A stretch of 18,324 nucleotides of DNA, taken from an uncultured Bacteroidota bacterium (lineage in GTDB: Bacteria; Bacteroidota; Bacteroidia; Bacteroidales; P3). This document shows, piece by piece, positions 1-6,138 of the stretch. The DNA lies in contig UQXW01000045.1 of the NCBI GenBank assembly GCA_900545215.1, positions 1 through 18,324 on the forward strand, given 5' to 3'. The notes beneath the pieces were generated by a model. That model made no database searches, had not been told where the DNA came from, and was given only the letters and a program-made list of their open reading frames with translations. A program made the position numbers and the translations under genes. Every line of letters starts with the position of its first letter. Positions within the stretch are counted from its first letter, which is position 1.

Positions 1-365
1 GTGCAAAGTAAACATCTATACCGAGTGCAGTGGCAATGTCCTTATGTCCGCTTTTCCATTGTCTGTTGTGGCGGTGTGTAGCAATGTGCAGATTGGTTTT
101 TGTTTCTCTATTACTTCTCTTGTCAATGATTTTGCGTCCTTTCCTTCAAGTTCTGTTCCGGACTGTAATCCTCTTTCAACATTGTCTCTACAAGCCGGTA
201 TAGCTCTTTTGTGAACTTGATCAACTTTGGTTTACCGCAGTTCCGCCTTAATTCTCGATTATCTTTACCGATAACGTTTGCGATTTGATTATTCCTGAAA
301 CCTTGTTGTTTCATCACGAAAATTGTGAACCTTTGCTCCTTGGTTAGATGACTTATATTTTGCAG
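1..365 (-). pseudogene. IS30-family transposase remnant (degenerate, cut by window edge)
   Basis: Read on the minus strand, this is a broken IS30-type transposase. The N-terminal helix-turn-helix segment (HLTKEQRFTIFVMKQQG, then IANVIGKDNRELRRNCGK) and the conserved YSPEQ stretch are readable down to about position 150. The frame then stops at 123. In another frame it resumes with LEGKDAKSLTREVIEKQKP and reaches the catalytic TTDNGK (52-63). A further shift gives GHKDIATALGIDVYFA running off the window at base 1. Most of the centre between YSPEQ and LEGKD, including the expected first catalytic Asp, is missing. The likely original start codon now reads CTG (363-365). At least three lesions make it non-functional. 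The outer end of the element is probably near 465-480 (AAAGTTGCACTTAT), but I cannot prove a terminal inverted repeat. Confidence 0.8.
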
Positions 366-515
366 TATTTGGTAAGAGCAAAGACAGTCATTTTTCAGAC
401 TCGAACAGAAAAGGAAATTTCCACTCTCTTGTTTGAGTTTTATTTTGCCTCTCTCACCGCACTCCTAAAGTTGCACTTATGTGGGGAACTCAGCCAACAA
501 TAAAAACATAGAACA

Positions 516-830
516 ATGTATTGGACTTTGGAACTTGCATCTAAATTGGACGACGCACCGTGGCCGGCAACCAAGGAAGAATTGATGGATTATGCCGTAA
601 GAAGCGGAGTACCGGCAGAAGTGCCGGAAAATCTTGCGGAAATCGAGGACGAGGGCGACATTTACGAAACCATTGAGGACATTTGGCCGGATTCCGACCA
701 AAGAAGACTTCTTCTTTCACGAAGACGAATATTGATATCGTCAGAAAAGCCTCACAAACAAAGTTTTAACTACACAAACCGCAGTTTCGCCTCTTTTGAA
801 ACTGTGGTTTTTCTGTATCTGCACAAATAA
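516..830 (+). pseudogene. DUF2795-type small protein, 3' end frameshifted
   Basis: The start MYWTLELASKLDDAPWPATK and the following acidic stretch (ENLAEIEDEGDIYETIEDIWPD) match the small DUF2795-type proteins of Bacteroidota, which are about 73 residues long; this is recognition from memory. The open frame runs on to 830 for 104 residues with an arginine-rich, then unrelated tail. If two bases are restored at about 692/693, the reading becomes PTKEDFFFHEDEY and stops at 735, the length and acidic ending expected for the family. The gene as written is therefore probably frameshifted by a 2-base loss, or there is an assembly error. The function of the family is not known. The gene stands alone, is followed by a terminator, and has no clear Shine-Dalgarno sequence. 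Confidence 0.72.
777..812 (+). terminator. Intrinsic terminator after the DUF2795-type gene
   Basis: A 12-base stem, AACCGCAGTTTC (777-788) with GAAACTGTGGTT (798-809), contains one G-T pair and has a 9-base loop. It merges directly into five Ts (808-812). It lies about 40 bases beyond the restored DUF2795 stop and inside the frameshifted tail, which supports the tail not being genuine coding sequence. Confidence 0.8.
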
Positions 831-862
831 GAACCATCCAATCAGAACCTGAAAAAGCGTCG

Positions 863-886
863 ATACGAAAGAACTTCGTATCTTTG
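863..886 (+). promoter_or_regulatory. Bacteroidota -7 box overlapped by an inverted repeat
   Basis: TATCTTTG (879-886) is a perfect TAnnTTTG box. No TTTG lies 19 bases upstream, so the -33 element is missing or replaced. The 7-base inverted repeat ATACGAA (863-869) / TTCGTAT (875-881) overlaps the box and looks like an operator. Transcription from here would give a leader of about 320 bases before the helix-turn-helix gene. Confidence 0.6.
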
Positions 887-988
887 CAGGTAGAACAACA
901 ATTAAAAAGAGGAGAAGATAGAGAAAAAAGGAGATAAAAATATCGTTTAATATGCTTTTATAATACGTCAACAGCGTTTTTGCTTATA

Positions 989-1148
989 ATCTTGGTTGTA
1001 CGAAACCTGGAAAACTTCATACATATCCACCATAGAGAAAGCAAGTAACGCTCACGATTGTAATATCGTGGGCTTTGCTTATTTGGTGGATTAGGTAGTT
1101 CCAGGACCTCGTATAACCGATAAGATGAAGAACCCACGTTTTTGGTTC
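989..1148 (+). ncRNA. Nested-hairpin structured leader upstream of the HTH gene
   Basis: Successive complementary arms nest around one apical loop. ATCTT (989-993) pairs with AAGAT (1122-1126). GGTTGTACGA (994-1003) pairs with TCGTATAACC (1109-1118). CCTGG (1006-1010) pairs with CCAGG (1101-1105). ATCCACCA (1025-1032) pairs with TGGTGGAT (1084-1091). AAGCAA (1039-1044) pairs with TTGCTT (1075-1080). GCTCACGAT (1050-1058) pairs with ATCGTGGGC (1065-1073). A small hairpin GAACC (1130-1134) / GGTTC (1144-1148) follows. Such ordered pairing over 135 bases is hard to obtain by chance. It could be a cis-regulatory leader, a small RNA or a MITE-like palindromic insertion. Its position between promoter box and gene favours a leader. 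I do not recognise it as a named RNA family. Confidence 0.6.
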
Positions 1149-1208
1149 CCATATCATCGATTATTGAAGCAAAGGCATTTTGTAGAATACAGAGGAACCA
1201 ATAATAGT

Positions 1209-1430
1209 ATGACAGAGAACACTAAGAAAGAAATCCACATAGGATTGAAAATAAGAGAGGAACTTCGCCGACAAGGAAGGAGTAATCGTTGGTTTGCCGA
1301 ACAGTTGAACATCAATCAGAGAACAGTAAACAAGATTTTCGATAAAGTATGCATCGATACACAGCAGTTACTTCGGATTTCAAGAGTTTTAAAAGTAGAT
1401 TTCTTCAAGTATTTTTCCGAAATTATTTAA
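1209..1430 (+). CDS. Small helix-turn-helix (XRE-like) DNA-binding protein
   Basis: This 73-aa protein is almost entirely one helix-turn-helix unit. HIGLKIREELRRQGRSNRWF forms the first helices, FAEQLNINQRTVNKIF is the turn and recognition helix, and LLRISRVLKVDFFKYFSEII is the closing helix. Residues QRT/NKIF occupy the usual DNA-contact positions. An upstream in-frame ATG at 1125 would add 28 residues (MKNPRFWFPYHRLLK...), but these overlap the structured leader and look non-coding, so I chose 1209, with AGAGGAA about 12 bases upstream. It is probably a local transcription regulator. Its targets may be the two small-gene sets downstream or its own promoter, where an inverted repeat covers the -7 box. 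It has its own terminator and is therefore monocistronic. Confidence 0.75.
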   Translation: MTENTKKEIHIGLKIREELRRQGRSNRWFAEQLNINQRTVNKIFDKVCIDTQQLLRISRVLKVDFFKYFSEII

Positions 1431-1468
1431 GGAGGATACGAACTGAAAGCAACAACCCGCCGTAATTT

Positions 1469-1487
1469 ATCACCTTTGTGATTTTTT
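1469..1487 (+). terminator. Terminator after the HTH gene
   Basis: The short stem ATCAC (1469-1473) / GTGAT (1478-1482) has a CTTT loop and is followed directly by a T run (1482-1487). It separates the HTH gene from the promoter element that begins at 1500. Confidence 0.6.
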
Positions 1488-1499
1488 GCAATGCTCCCA

Positions 1500-1575
1500 T
1501 TGCCCAAATTGGGCTTACAGCCTGTTTCGGGCAATGGTTTTTCTTTGAAAGAGAGTGGAATTTGCGTTACTTTGC
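1500..1575 (+). promoter_or_regulatory. 48-base hairpin element (copy 1) plus promoter for set 1
   Basis: A hairpin with arms CATTGCCC (1498-1505) and GGGCAATG (1529-1536), and an inner GGCT/AGCC stem, runs into a promoter: TTTG (1544-1547), exactly 19 bases, then TTACTTTGC (1567-1575). The 48 bases 1500-1547 match 3754-3801 at 43 positions without a gap. The -33 box is the last part of the conserved block, which suggests protein binding at the promoter rather than an RNA element. It drives the 189-aa gene at 1668 and probably the two genes after it. Confidence 0.75.
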
Positions 1576-1667
1576 CGACAAATTCGGTCAGTAAGAAGCA
1601 AACATACAGCACAGAATGCTTTTATTCTTGTGAAGAAAGAAATCAATAAACTAATAATTCATACATC

Positions 1668-2237
1668 ATGGAAAACACAGTAAAGAAATCTGCGACCTAT
1701 GGCGATTGGACTATCGACTTTATGAGCGATAAAAAGTTGGTGATAAAGAAAAACGGCGAAGTTTGCAACAAAGTGAGAACAGAAGCGATTGCAATCGCAA
1801 ATGCAATCGCTTATGATTATAATCCGGAATGGAGTAGCATGTATTTGGGATGTGCCTTGCTCGATATCATCAATATGAAGAAAGCACAAGCTTTGAATAT
1901 CGACGGACGCACGAAAGTAAACAAACTAAAACGAGACTTTAAATGCTTGTTCAATGCTTCATTACGAGTTTATGATGGAGCAAAACTTGCAGACGAAGAT
2001 AACAAACTCAGTGTATTACGCAAAGAAGGTTGTATAGGTGGAGAAATGGTGTGTACACCAAATGATTCTGTGGAGTACTTTAAATATTTTATGAAGCATC
2101 TTTTCGGTATCAAAGTTGAAGTTGCAACTTGCGATGACAAAATGTTGGTTATTGACGAAATGCCTCTCGGTATGATAAGCAAAATCAGCAGCAACCCTTC
2201 CAAGGAAGAGATGAAAAAACTCCTTGAAAAAAAATAA
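1668..2237 (+). CDS. Paralogue 1 of a local three-member family, with N-terminal extension
   Basis: This 189-aa protein has no signal peptide or membrane segment. Residues 75-170 form a domain shared with the proteins at 4641 and 5357: GR-T-V-KLK-FK, then SLRVY, ADxDxxLxxxRxEGxxGGE, FGIKVEVA and DDxxLVxDxxxL. The alternation of short strands and one amphipathic helix suggests a small alpha/beta, perhaps beta-grasp-like, fold; that is inference. Residues 1-74 (with YGDWTIDFMSDKKLVIKKNG) are absent from the other two and look like a separate beta-rich module followed by a helix. The C-terminus is lysine-rich. It is first in set 1, behind the 48-base element, and is followed 62 bases later by the glycosylase. 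I do not recognise its function. Confidence 0.8.
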   Translation: MENTVKKSATYGDWTIDFMSDKKLVIKKNGEVCNKVRTEAIAIANAIAYDYNPEWSSMYLGCALLDIINMKKAQALNIDGRTKVNKLKRDFKCLFNASLRVYDGAKLADEDNKLSVLRKEGCIGGEMVCTPNDSVEYFKYFMKHLFGIKVEVATCDDKMLVIDEMPLGMISKISSNPSKEEMKKLLEKK

Positions 2238-2299
2238 GGCAACAGAGCGTCTTGACATTGCATAGCGAGAAGAAGCAAAGTGCAAATCAAAAAGAAATC

Positions 2300-3379
2300 A
2301 TGAGAAATATGGAAGATTTATCAACTCATCAGTGGAATTTACTCCGTCAGATTATTGATGCAAAGCAACCAATAGTTATTTTCTCTACCTCGCTGACAAA
2401 GGAGGAATTACAAAGCCGGCTTGGAAACAAAGAAATCAAATGGTTTGATTGCAAGTCGCTCACTAACTTGGCAGAACTGACAGATGTTTTAAGTAAAGAT
2501 AATTCGGTCATTGTTTTGGAACACCTCAATGAATCTCCTGAGATATTCGCAAGCATGGCAGAGAAGAAGAATGATTTCCAGTTGTGTCAAACAAATATTC
2601 CTCTGACCAAAGAGCTTGTCAAGAAAACTTTGATTGAAGAAGCAAAGCGAACTCTTAAAACAGAAAAGCCATTTGCCAATGTCGGGGAAAATAAAGACGA
2701 ACTGCAAAGCACTGTATTCAACATAGAGAAGTATCCGCACCTTTTCGTGTTGGGTTGCTTGATGGATAAGCAGATAACGGCAGAAAGAGCATGGGCGATT
2801 CCATTGAAAGTATGTAAAGAAACCAACAAGTGGTCTGTTGACGAACTCTCTACCATTACAAAAGAAGAGATGATTGATTTATTTGAGACAAATCATCTTC
2901 ACAGGTTTAACAAGGGCATGGCGGAAATATTTGTCTTGGGAGTCAAGAAAATCAAAGAGCAGTATGGCGGAGATGCTTCGAGGATTTGGAGCGACAATCC
3001 TACAAGTGCAGAGGTTGTATATAGATTTCTCGAATTTAAGGGTGCAGGTATCAAGATAGCCACCATGGCAGCCAATATTTTGCAAAGAGATTTCAGTGTG
3101 CCGTTTTCAGATCTCAGTGCCATAGATGTTTCTCCGGATATTCAGGTAAGGAGAGTATTGTACCGTTTGGGCTTAATCGAGGATGAAAACAATGTAAACA
3201 TGGCTGTTTATATGGCAAAAGCAATCAATCCTGAATTTCCCGGTTTGATAGACTACCCATGCTGGTTGTGGGGAAGAGATTATTGCCACCCGCAATCACC
3301 CGAATGCGATAAATGCCCGTTAGCAACAGCCTGCATATACAACTTGGAAAAGACTATGGAGACCTTTCTGAATAAATAG
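2300..3379 (+). CDS. Endonuclease III-like Fe-S DNA glycosylase/AP lyase with extra N-terminal region
   Basis: The C-terminal two thirds of this 359-aa protein is an HhH-GPD enzyme of the Nth/MutY superfamily. The helix-hairpin-helix region FKGAGIKIATMAANIL carries the lyase-type lysine (K252). DIQVRRVLYRLGL carries the catalytic aspartate (D280). The end has the exact 4Fe-4S loop C-x6-C-x2-C-x5-C (C329, C336, C339, C345). Family members remove damaged or mismatched bases and cut the abasic site. Residues 1-135 are not part of Nth (usually about 210 aa) and match nothing I recognise; they include strand-like stretches such as PIVIFSTS and SVIVLEHL. The hairpin consensus LPGVG is altered to FKGAG. 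An upstream TTG in frame (2252) is less likely than ATG 2300. It is the only obvious enzyme in this block, so it may define what the block acts on. Confidence 0.85.
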   Translation: MRNMEDLSTHQWNLLRQIIDAKQPIVIFSTSLTKEELQSRLGNKEIKWFDCKSLTNLAELTDVLSKDNSVIVLEHLNESPEIFASMAEKKNDFQLCQTNIPLTKELVKKTLIEEAKRTLKTEKPFANVGENKDELQSTVFNIEKYPHLFVLGCLMDKQITAERAWAIPLKVCKETNKWSVDELSTITKEEMIDLFETNHLHRFNKGMAEIFVLGVKKIKEQYGGDASRIWSDNPTSAEVVYRFLEFKGAGIKIATMAANILQRDFSVPFSDLSAIDVSPDIQVRRVLYRLGLIEDENNVNMAVYMAKAINPEFPGLIDYPCWLWGRDYCHPQSPECDKCPLATACIYNLEKTMETFLNK

Positions 3380-3425
3380 CAAATAATAAATTCAATCAAA
3401 TCGTTCAATAATAAAACATAAGATT

Positions 3426-3632
3426 ATGGGAGAAACAATGTGGATGGTGAGAGCAAAGATGGACATTCAGTGCTCTCCCAGAATAGTAAAAGGATTTACA
3501 GTGTTTAATGTTTATACCGTGGGCAATATGCCGAATATGAACGCACTTATTAAAGTGCTAGAAAGCATGGGGTATAAAGGTTGGGGAGGTTTTGGTAACC
3601 ATAGCAGTTGGGAATGGATTAAACAGAAATAA
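3426..3632 (+). CDS. Small hypothetical protein, 68 aa
   Basis: This soluble 68-residue protein has a notable aromatic and glycine-rich end (YKGWGGFGNHSSWEWIKQK) and a central NMPNMNALIKVLESMGY, which looks like one amphipathic helix. The start at 3426 is preceded by an AT-rich stretch without a strong ribosome site. It lies 46 bases after the glycosylase with no terminator between, so it is probably co-transcribed, and a hairpin closes the unit just after it. I do not recognise the family. Confidence 0.6.
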   Translation: MGETMWMVRAKMDIQCSPRIVKGFTVFNVYTVGNMPNMNALIKVLESMGYKGWGGFGNHSSWEWIKQK

Positions 3633-3657
3633 TTTCCCCAATAAGAGTTGAAACAAG

Positions 3658-3696
3658 AAAGCCTAAAACAAGACAATTCGTCATGTTTAGGGCTTT
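3658..3696 (+). terminator. Imperfect long hairpin closing set 1
   Basis: Arms AAAGCCTAAAACA and TGTTTAGGGCTTT pair with two single-base bulges, extended by GAC/GTC around the loop AATTC. No long T run follows (TTTGTC only), so the terminator call is tentative. It lies 26 bases beyond the 68-aa gene and before the second 48-base element. Confidence 0.5.
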
Positions 3697-3753
3697 GTCA
3701 TCTTGCTACTCATCTCAAACAATTACTTCGTTGAACTTTTTCCGACACACTTC

Positions 3754-3829
3754 TTGCCCGGATTGGGCTTACTGCCTATTTCGGGCAATGATTTTTCTTT
3801 GAAGCAAAGTATTTTTTCTATTACTTTGC
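3754..3829 (+). promoter_or_regulatory. 48-base hairpin element (copy 2) plus promoter for set 2
   Basis: TTGCCCG (3754-3760) pairs with CGGGCAA (3782-3788). It is followed by TTTG (3798-3801), exactly 19 bases, and TTACTTTGC (3821-3829). The 48 bases match copy 1 at 43 of 48 positions. The 19-base spacer itself is not conserved between copies, as expected if the hairpin block and the two promoter boxes are what is selected. It drives the basic repeat protein at 3882 and probably the four following genes. Confidence 0.75.
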
Positions 3830-3881
3830 AAAAGTTTAGCAATAACAATATAAGGTAGAAACAATTCTAAGGAGGAAAATT

Positions 3882-4130
3882 ATGGCGATAAAGAGAACTC
3901 AATCGGGAAAGATTGACAAACGTACCAAAGAGTACAAGGAAATGTGTGCAAATCTTGCAAAGGCTCGCAAAGACAAAAAAGCAAAAGAAAAGAAGACTGC
4001 GGCAAAACGCACAATCTCCGGAAAGATGGACAAACGTACAAAGGAGTATAAAGAAAGATGTGCGAACCTCGCAAAAGCACGCAAGAAAAAGAAGAGTCTG
4101 TCCAATCGCATCAAGAAGTTGCTCAAATAG
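3882..4130 (+). CDS. Lysine-rich protein of two 30-residue tandem repeats
   Basis: The 82-aa protein consists of two copies of a 30-residue unit (residues 4-33 and 42-71; 26 of 30 identical) joined by a Lys/Ala linker, with a basic tail (NRIKKLLK). Each unit reads KRTxSGKxDKRTKEYKE, then CANLAKARK. One cysteine per unit is conserved. The charge is extremely positive, so binding to nucleic acid or another polyanion is likely, but that is inference. Of the 26 identical residues, about 15 use different codons in the two copies, so the repeat is old and kept by selection. A good ribosome site (AAGGAGG) precedes the ATG. It is the first gene of set 2. Confidence 0.75.
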   Translation: MAIKRTQSGKIDKRTKEYKEMCANLAKARKDKKAKEKKTAAKRTISGKMDKRTKEYKERCANLAKARKKKKSLSNRIKKLLK

Positions 4131-4193
4131 GCACTTCATGCGGATATGATAGTAGTAAGAGAAAGTTTAAATATCATAAGGAATCAAAGGAAT

Positions 4194-4604
4194 ATGAAAA
4201 CAGAAATGAAAAATGTCGCAGCGATAGTTGCTTGTGTTATATGGGTAGATGAAGAATATTCTGATGAGGAAAAAGAATGCTTGGAAGAAATCGCCGAGGC
4301 TTTGGAGTTCAAATCAGAGGATTTTATCGCTGTTGTTGAGAGCGAGCTAAATAAAATTAAAACCTTAAGTGATGATGAGGTAAACAAGTACCTTTTGACT
4401 GCGGCGGACGCTGTTGATGATGAGGAAGTCGGAATTGTTCTGGAAGTTGTAATGCAAGTAGCAATTTGCGATAACGTACTCACATCAGACCAAACGGAAA
4501 TTATACATATTATAGCGGCAGCATTGGGAATATCTCCTGCAATGACAACTTTACTTGTCGCCGATATGGTCAGGGAAGAAGATGTAGAGGTCATAATAGA
4601 GTAA
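4194..4604 (+). CDS. TerB-like all-helical protein
   Basis: This 136-aa acidic protein resembles the TerB / DjlA N-terminal fold. AAIVACVIWVDEEYSDEEKECLEEIAEAL matches the usual opening in which a helix meets an acidic loop, and LLTAADAVDDEEVGIVLEVVMQVAICDNVLTSDQTEIIHIIAAALGIS repeats the pattern. In this family the Asp/Glu residues after each helix can bind metal. TerB-like proteins occur in tellurite-resistance and phage-stress systems and sit at or near membranes. I chose 4194 because AAAGGA lies just upstream and the domain begins at once; in-frame ATGs at 4146 and 4206 are possible. It is the second gene of set 2. The domain call is by eye. Confidence 0.65.
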   Translation: MKTEMKNVAAIVACVIWVDEEYSDEEKECLEEIAEALEFKSEDFIAVVESELNKIKTLSDDEVNKYLLTAADAVDDEEVGIVLEVVMQVAICDNVLTSDQTEIIHIIAAALGISPAMTTLLVADMVREEDVEVIIE

Positions 4605-4640
4605 AATCTCACAGAAAGAAAATCATTATAACAAAACGAT

Positions 4641-5009
4641 ATGGGAATACTAAACAATATCAAAGACCATTTCAACACGGCTGAATTTACTGTTTCGCCG
4701 AGTAAGAAGATTAAGACGATTTGTACCGACTTCAAAAGAGCGTTCGGTTGTTCTTTGTGCATATACAAAGGCACTCATATAGCAGATGAAAATCTAACGA
4801 TCAACCAACTGAACGAACAGGTAAGTGCAAAAATTGATGTCAAAAGCGATAAGGAAATAAAGGTTAAGGCATCGATGAAAGTTAGAGAAGCAGAGAAATT
4901 GTTCAAGACCACCTATGGTCTGACTGTCCAAGTCAAAAATCCTGAAGGAACGATATGTGTTCCTAATGGAATTACCATCGGGCAAGCAGCACGCGGAGAA
5001 TACAAGTAG
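4641..5009 (+). CDS. Paralogue 2 of the three-member family
   Basis: This 122-aa protein shares the domain of the proteins at 1668 and 5357: KKIKTICTDFKRAFGCSLCIYKG, then ADENLTINQL, a helix with FKTTYGLTVQVKNPEG, and a final short strand. It is the most divergent copy: the GRTxV entry is replaced by SPSKKIK and the GGE turn by KIDVKSDKE. It has an extra 17-residue N-terminus (MGILNNIKDHFNTAEF). It is soluble, with no recognisable catalytic residues. It lies 36 bases after the TerB-like gene in set 2. Confidence 0.75.
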   Translation: MGILNNIKDHFNTAEFTVSPSKKIKTICTDFKRAFGCSLCIYKGTHIADENLTINQLNEQVSAKIDVKSDKEIKVKASMKVREAEKLFKTTYGLTVQVKNPEGTICVPNGITIGQAARGEYK

Positions 5010-5038
5010 TCAAAAAAAATACAAAGAGAAAGGCGAAT

Positions 5039-5290
5039 ATGAGTGCTGAATATTATCAAAAAAAGTTGATTGACCTCAGAGCGAGTTTGGCACGAGAAAG
5101 GGAGAAAAAGAAAGCCGATAATGCCCGTTATGCCGACTTGGTGAAGCAAGCTTTGTCTCCTTCATCAAAGGCTACGTATCGCAAAAATAAAATTGATGCC
5201 ACTGTCAGACACGACAGAGCAATTGAAAACTTGAAACGTCAAATAGAGTCAACAAAGGAATCATTGGCAAGGGAAAGAAAACGCAAGTGA
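5039..5290 (+). CDS. Small basic coiled-coil protein
   Basis: This 83-aa protein is nearly all helix with charged heptads: YYQKKLIDLRASLAREREKK at the start and LKRQIESTKESLARERKRK at the end. The motif SLARER occurs near both ends, so the chain is probably an antiparallel hairpin or an old duplication. AGAGAAAGG precedes the ATG. It lies 29 bases after paralogue 2 and 66 bases before paralogue 3. It is likely structural or an adaptor, or nucleic-acid binding given its charge. I do not recognise the family. Confidence 0.65.
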   Translation: MSAEYYQKKLIDLRASLAREREKKKADNARYADLVKQALSPSSKATYRKNKIDATVRHDRAIENLKRQIESTKESLARERKRK

Positions 5291-5356
5291 TTATCTCTTT
5301 CAAGAATCATCAGAACCTTAAATGTCAAAAAAAACAATAACAATTAAATAGAGATT

Positions 5357-5674
5357 ATGGCAGATTTGAAAATTTATGGACGTACAACTGTACGTAAACT
5401 CAAAACCGAATTCAAAGAAGCTTTCGGTTGTTCACTTCGTATTTATATGAACGTTTCTTGCAGAGGCAGACATGCGGACGACACTGCAACACTTGCTTCT
5501 ATTCGTGCAGAAGGTGCAAAAGGTGGAGAACTAAGAGTTCATAGCAACAAAACTGTCGGAGCTTTTGAAAAAGAATTTGCTGCACAATGGGGCATAGGTG
5601 TCCAAGTTGCAAATGCAGACGATACCGTTTTGGTAAGCGACAACCTGACTCTTGCAGCGGCAGGAAAAAAGTAA
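5357..5674 (+). CDS. Paralogue 3 of the three-member family (single-domain form)
   Basis: This 105-aa protein is the minimal form of the domain, without extensions: LKIYGRTTVRKLKTEFKEAF, GCSLRIY, ADDTATLASIRAEGAKGGEL, a helix VGAFEKEFAAQWG, then IGVQVANADD and a last strand TVLVSDNLTL. Compared with the others it has a five-residue insert (VSCRG) before the ADD motif. The spread of conserved Gly, Asp and Glu suggests a compact fold with conserved turns rather than an enzyme active site. It is the last gene of set 2 and is followed by a 14-base-pair hairpin. Confidence 0.78.
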   Translation: MADLKIYGRTTVRKLKTEFKEAFGCSLRIYMNVSCRGRHADDTATLASIRAEGAKGGELRVHSNKTVGAFEKEFAAQWGIGVQVANADDTVLVSDNLTLAAAGKK

Positions 5675-5693
5675 TTCGAATAACACAACTAAA

Positions 5694-5732
5694 AACCCAT
5701 AGGAACTACACTCGTCCAAGTTCCTATGGGTT
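5694..5732 (+). terminator. Perfect 14-bp hairpin ending set 2
   Basis: AACCCATAGGAACT (5694-5707) pairs perfectly with AGTTCCTATGGGTT (5719-5732) around an 11-base loop, 20 bases beyond the stop of paralogue 3. The T run after it is poor, while five As precede it. It probably ends the set 2 transcript. Confidence 0.7.
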
Positions 5733-5768
5733 GTATATGTCTGTTTATTAAGCTATAATTTCTTCGAC

Positions 5769-6077
5769 ATGACGTTATTGATATTATTGATGTGGGCCAT
5801 TTCAATAGTAACGAATATCCTCAATCCGATAGGAATGATTTCTTTCTGCTTTTTATTGGGTGAGGGAGACTTAGATTTCACATTACCGTTAATCAGCGGC
5901 GGAATAGGGTTCGTTTATGGTTTGCTGACATGGGGATTTACCGTACCGCCACGCTTATTGTTTTGGACAGGAAGTCTCTTCGGTCTATTTGAAATGCGAC
6001 TTGGCGCTGCCATCGGCAACGGAATAACTTTTTTCAATTCGACAATAGCCATTATCGTACTTTCCGAGCTCTTTTAA
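5769..6077 (+). CDS. Small integral membrane protein
   Basis: This 102-aa, very hydrophobic protein probably has three or four membrane helices: LLILLMWAISIVTNI, PIGMISFCFLL, ISGGIGFVYGLLTWGF and an end segment with ITFFNSTIAIIVLSELF. A conserved-looking PPRLLFW loop joins the last two. No family is recognised and no catalytic residues are visible. It lies 62 bases before the channel gene on the same strand and may be its partner, but an inverted repeat between the two genes suggests that the channel has its own control. Confidence 0.6.
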   Translation: MTLLILLMWAISIVTNILNPIGMISFCFLLGEGDLDFTLPLISGGIGFVYGLLTWGFTVPPRLLFWTGSLFGLFEMRLGAAIGNGITFFNSTIAIIVLSELF

Positions 6078-6112
6078 GAACTCGATTTCTTATAGATAAT
6101 ATTCACAAAAAC

Positions 6113-6130
6113 ATATTGGCACGCCAATAT
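6113..6130. promoter_or_regulatory. 18-base palindrome just upstream of the channel gene
   Basis: ATATTGGC (6113-6120) and GCCAATAT (6123-6130) form a perfect inverted repeat with a 2-base spacer. It ends 8 bases before the ATG of the channel gene. This is the size and symmetry of a dimeric repressor site. Confidence 0.5.
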
Positions 6131-6138
6131 CATCTGCA

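Noticed and set aside
952..963. A three-codon mini frame (ATG CTT TTA TAA) as a leader peptide
   Set aside because: It is too short to judge, and the GGAG upstream is too far from the ATG to support translation.
958..1152. A 64-residue minus-strand open frame
   Set aside because: It is antisense to the nested hairpin; the palindromic arms explain the open frame and no start signal is seen.
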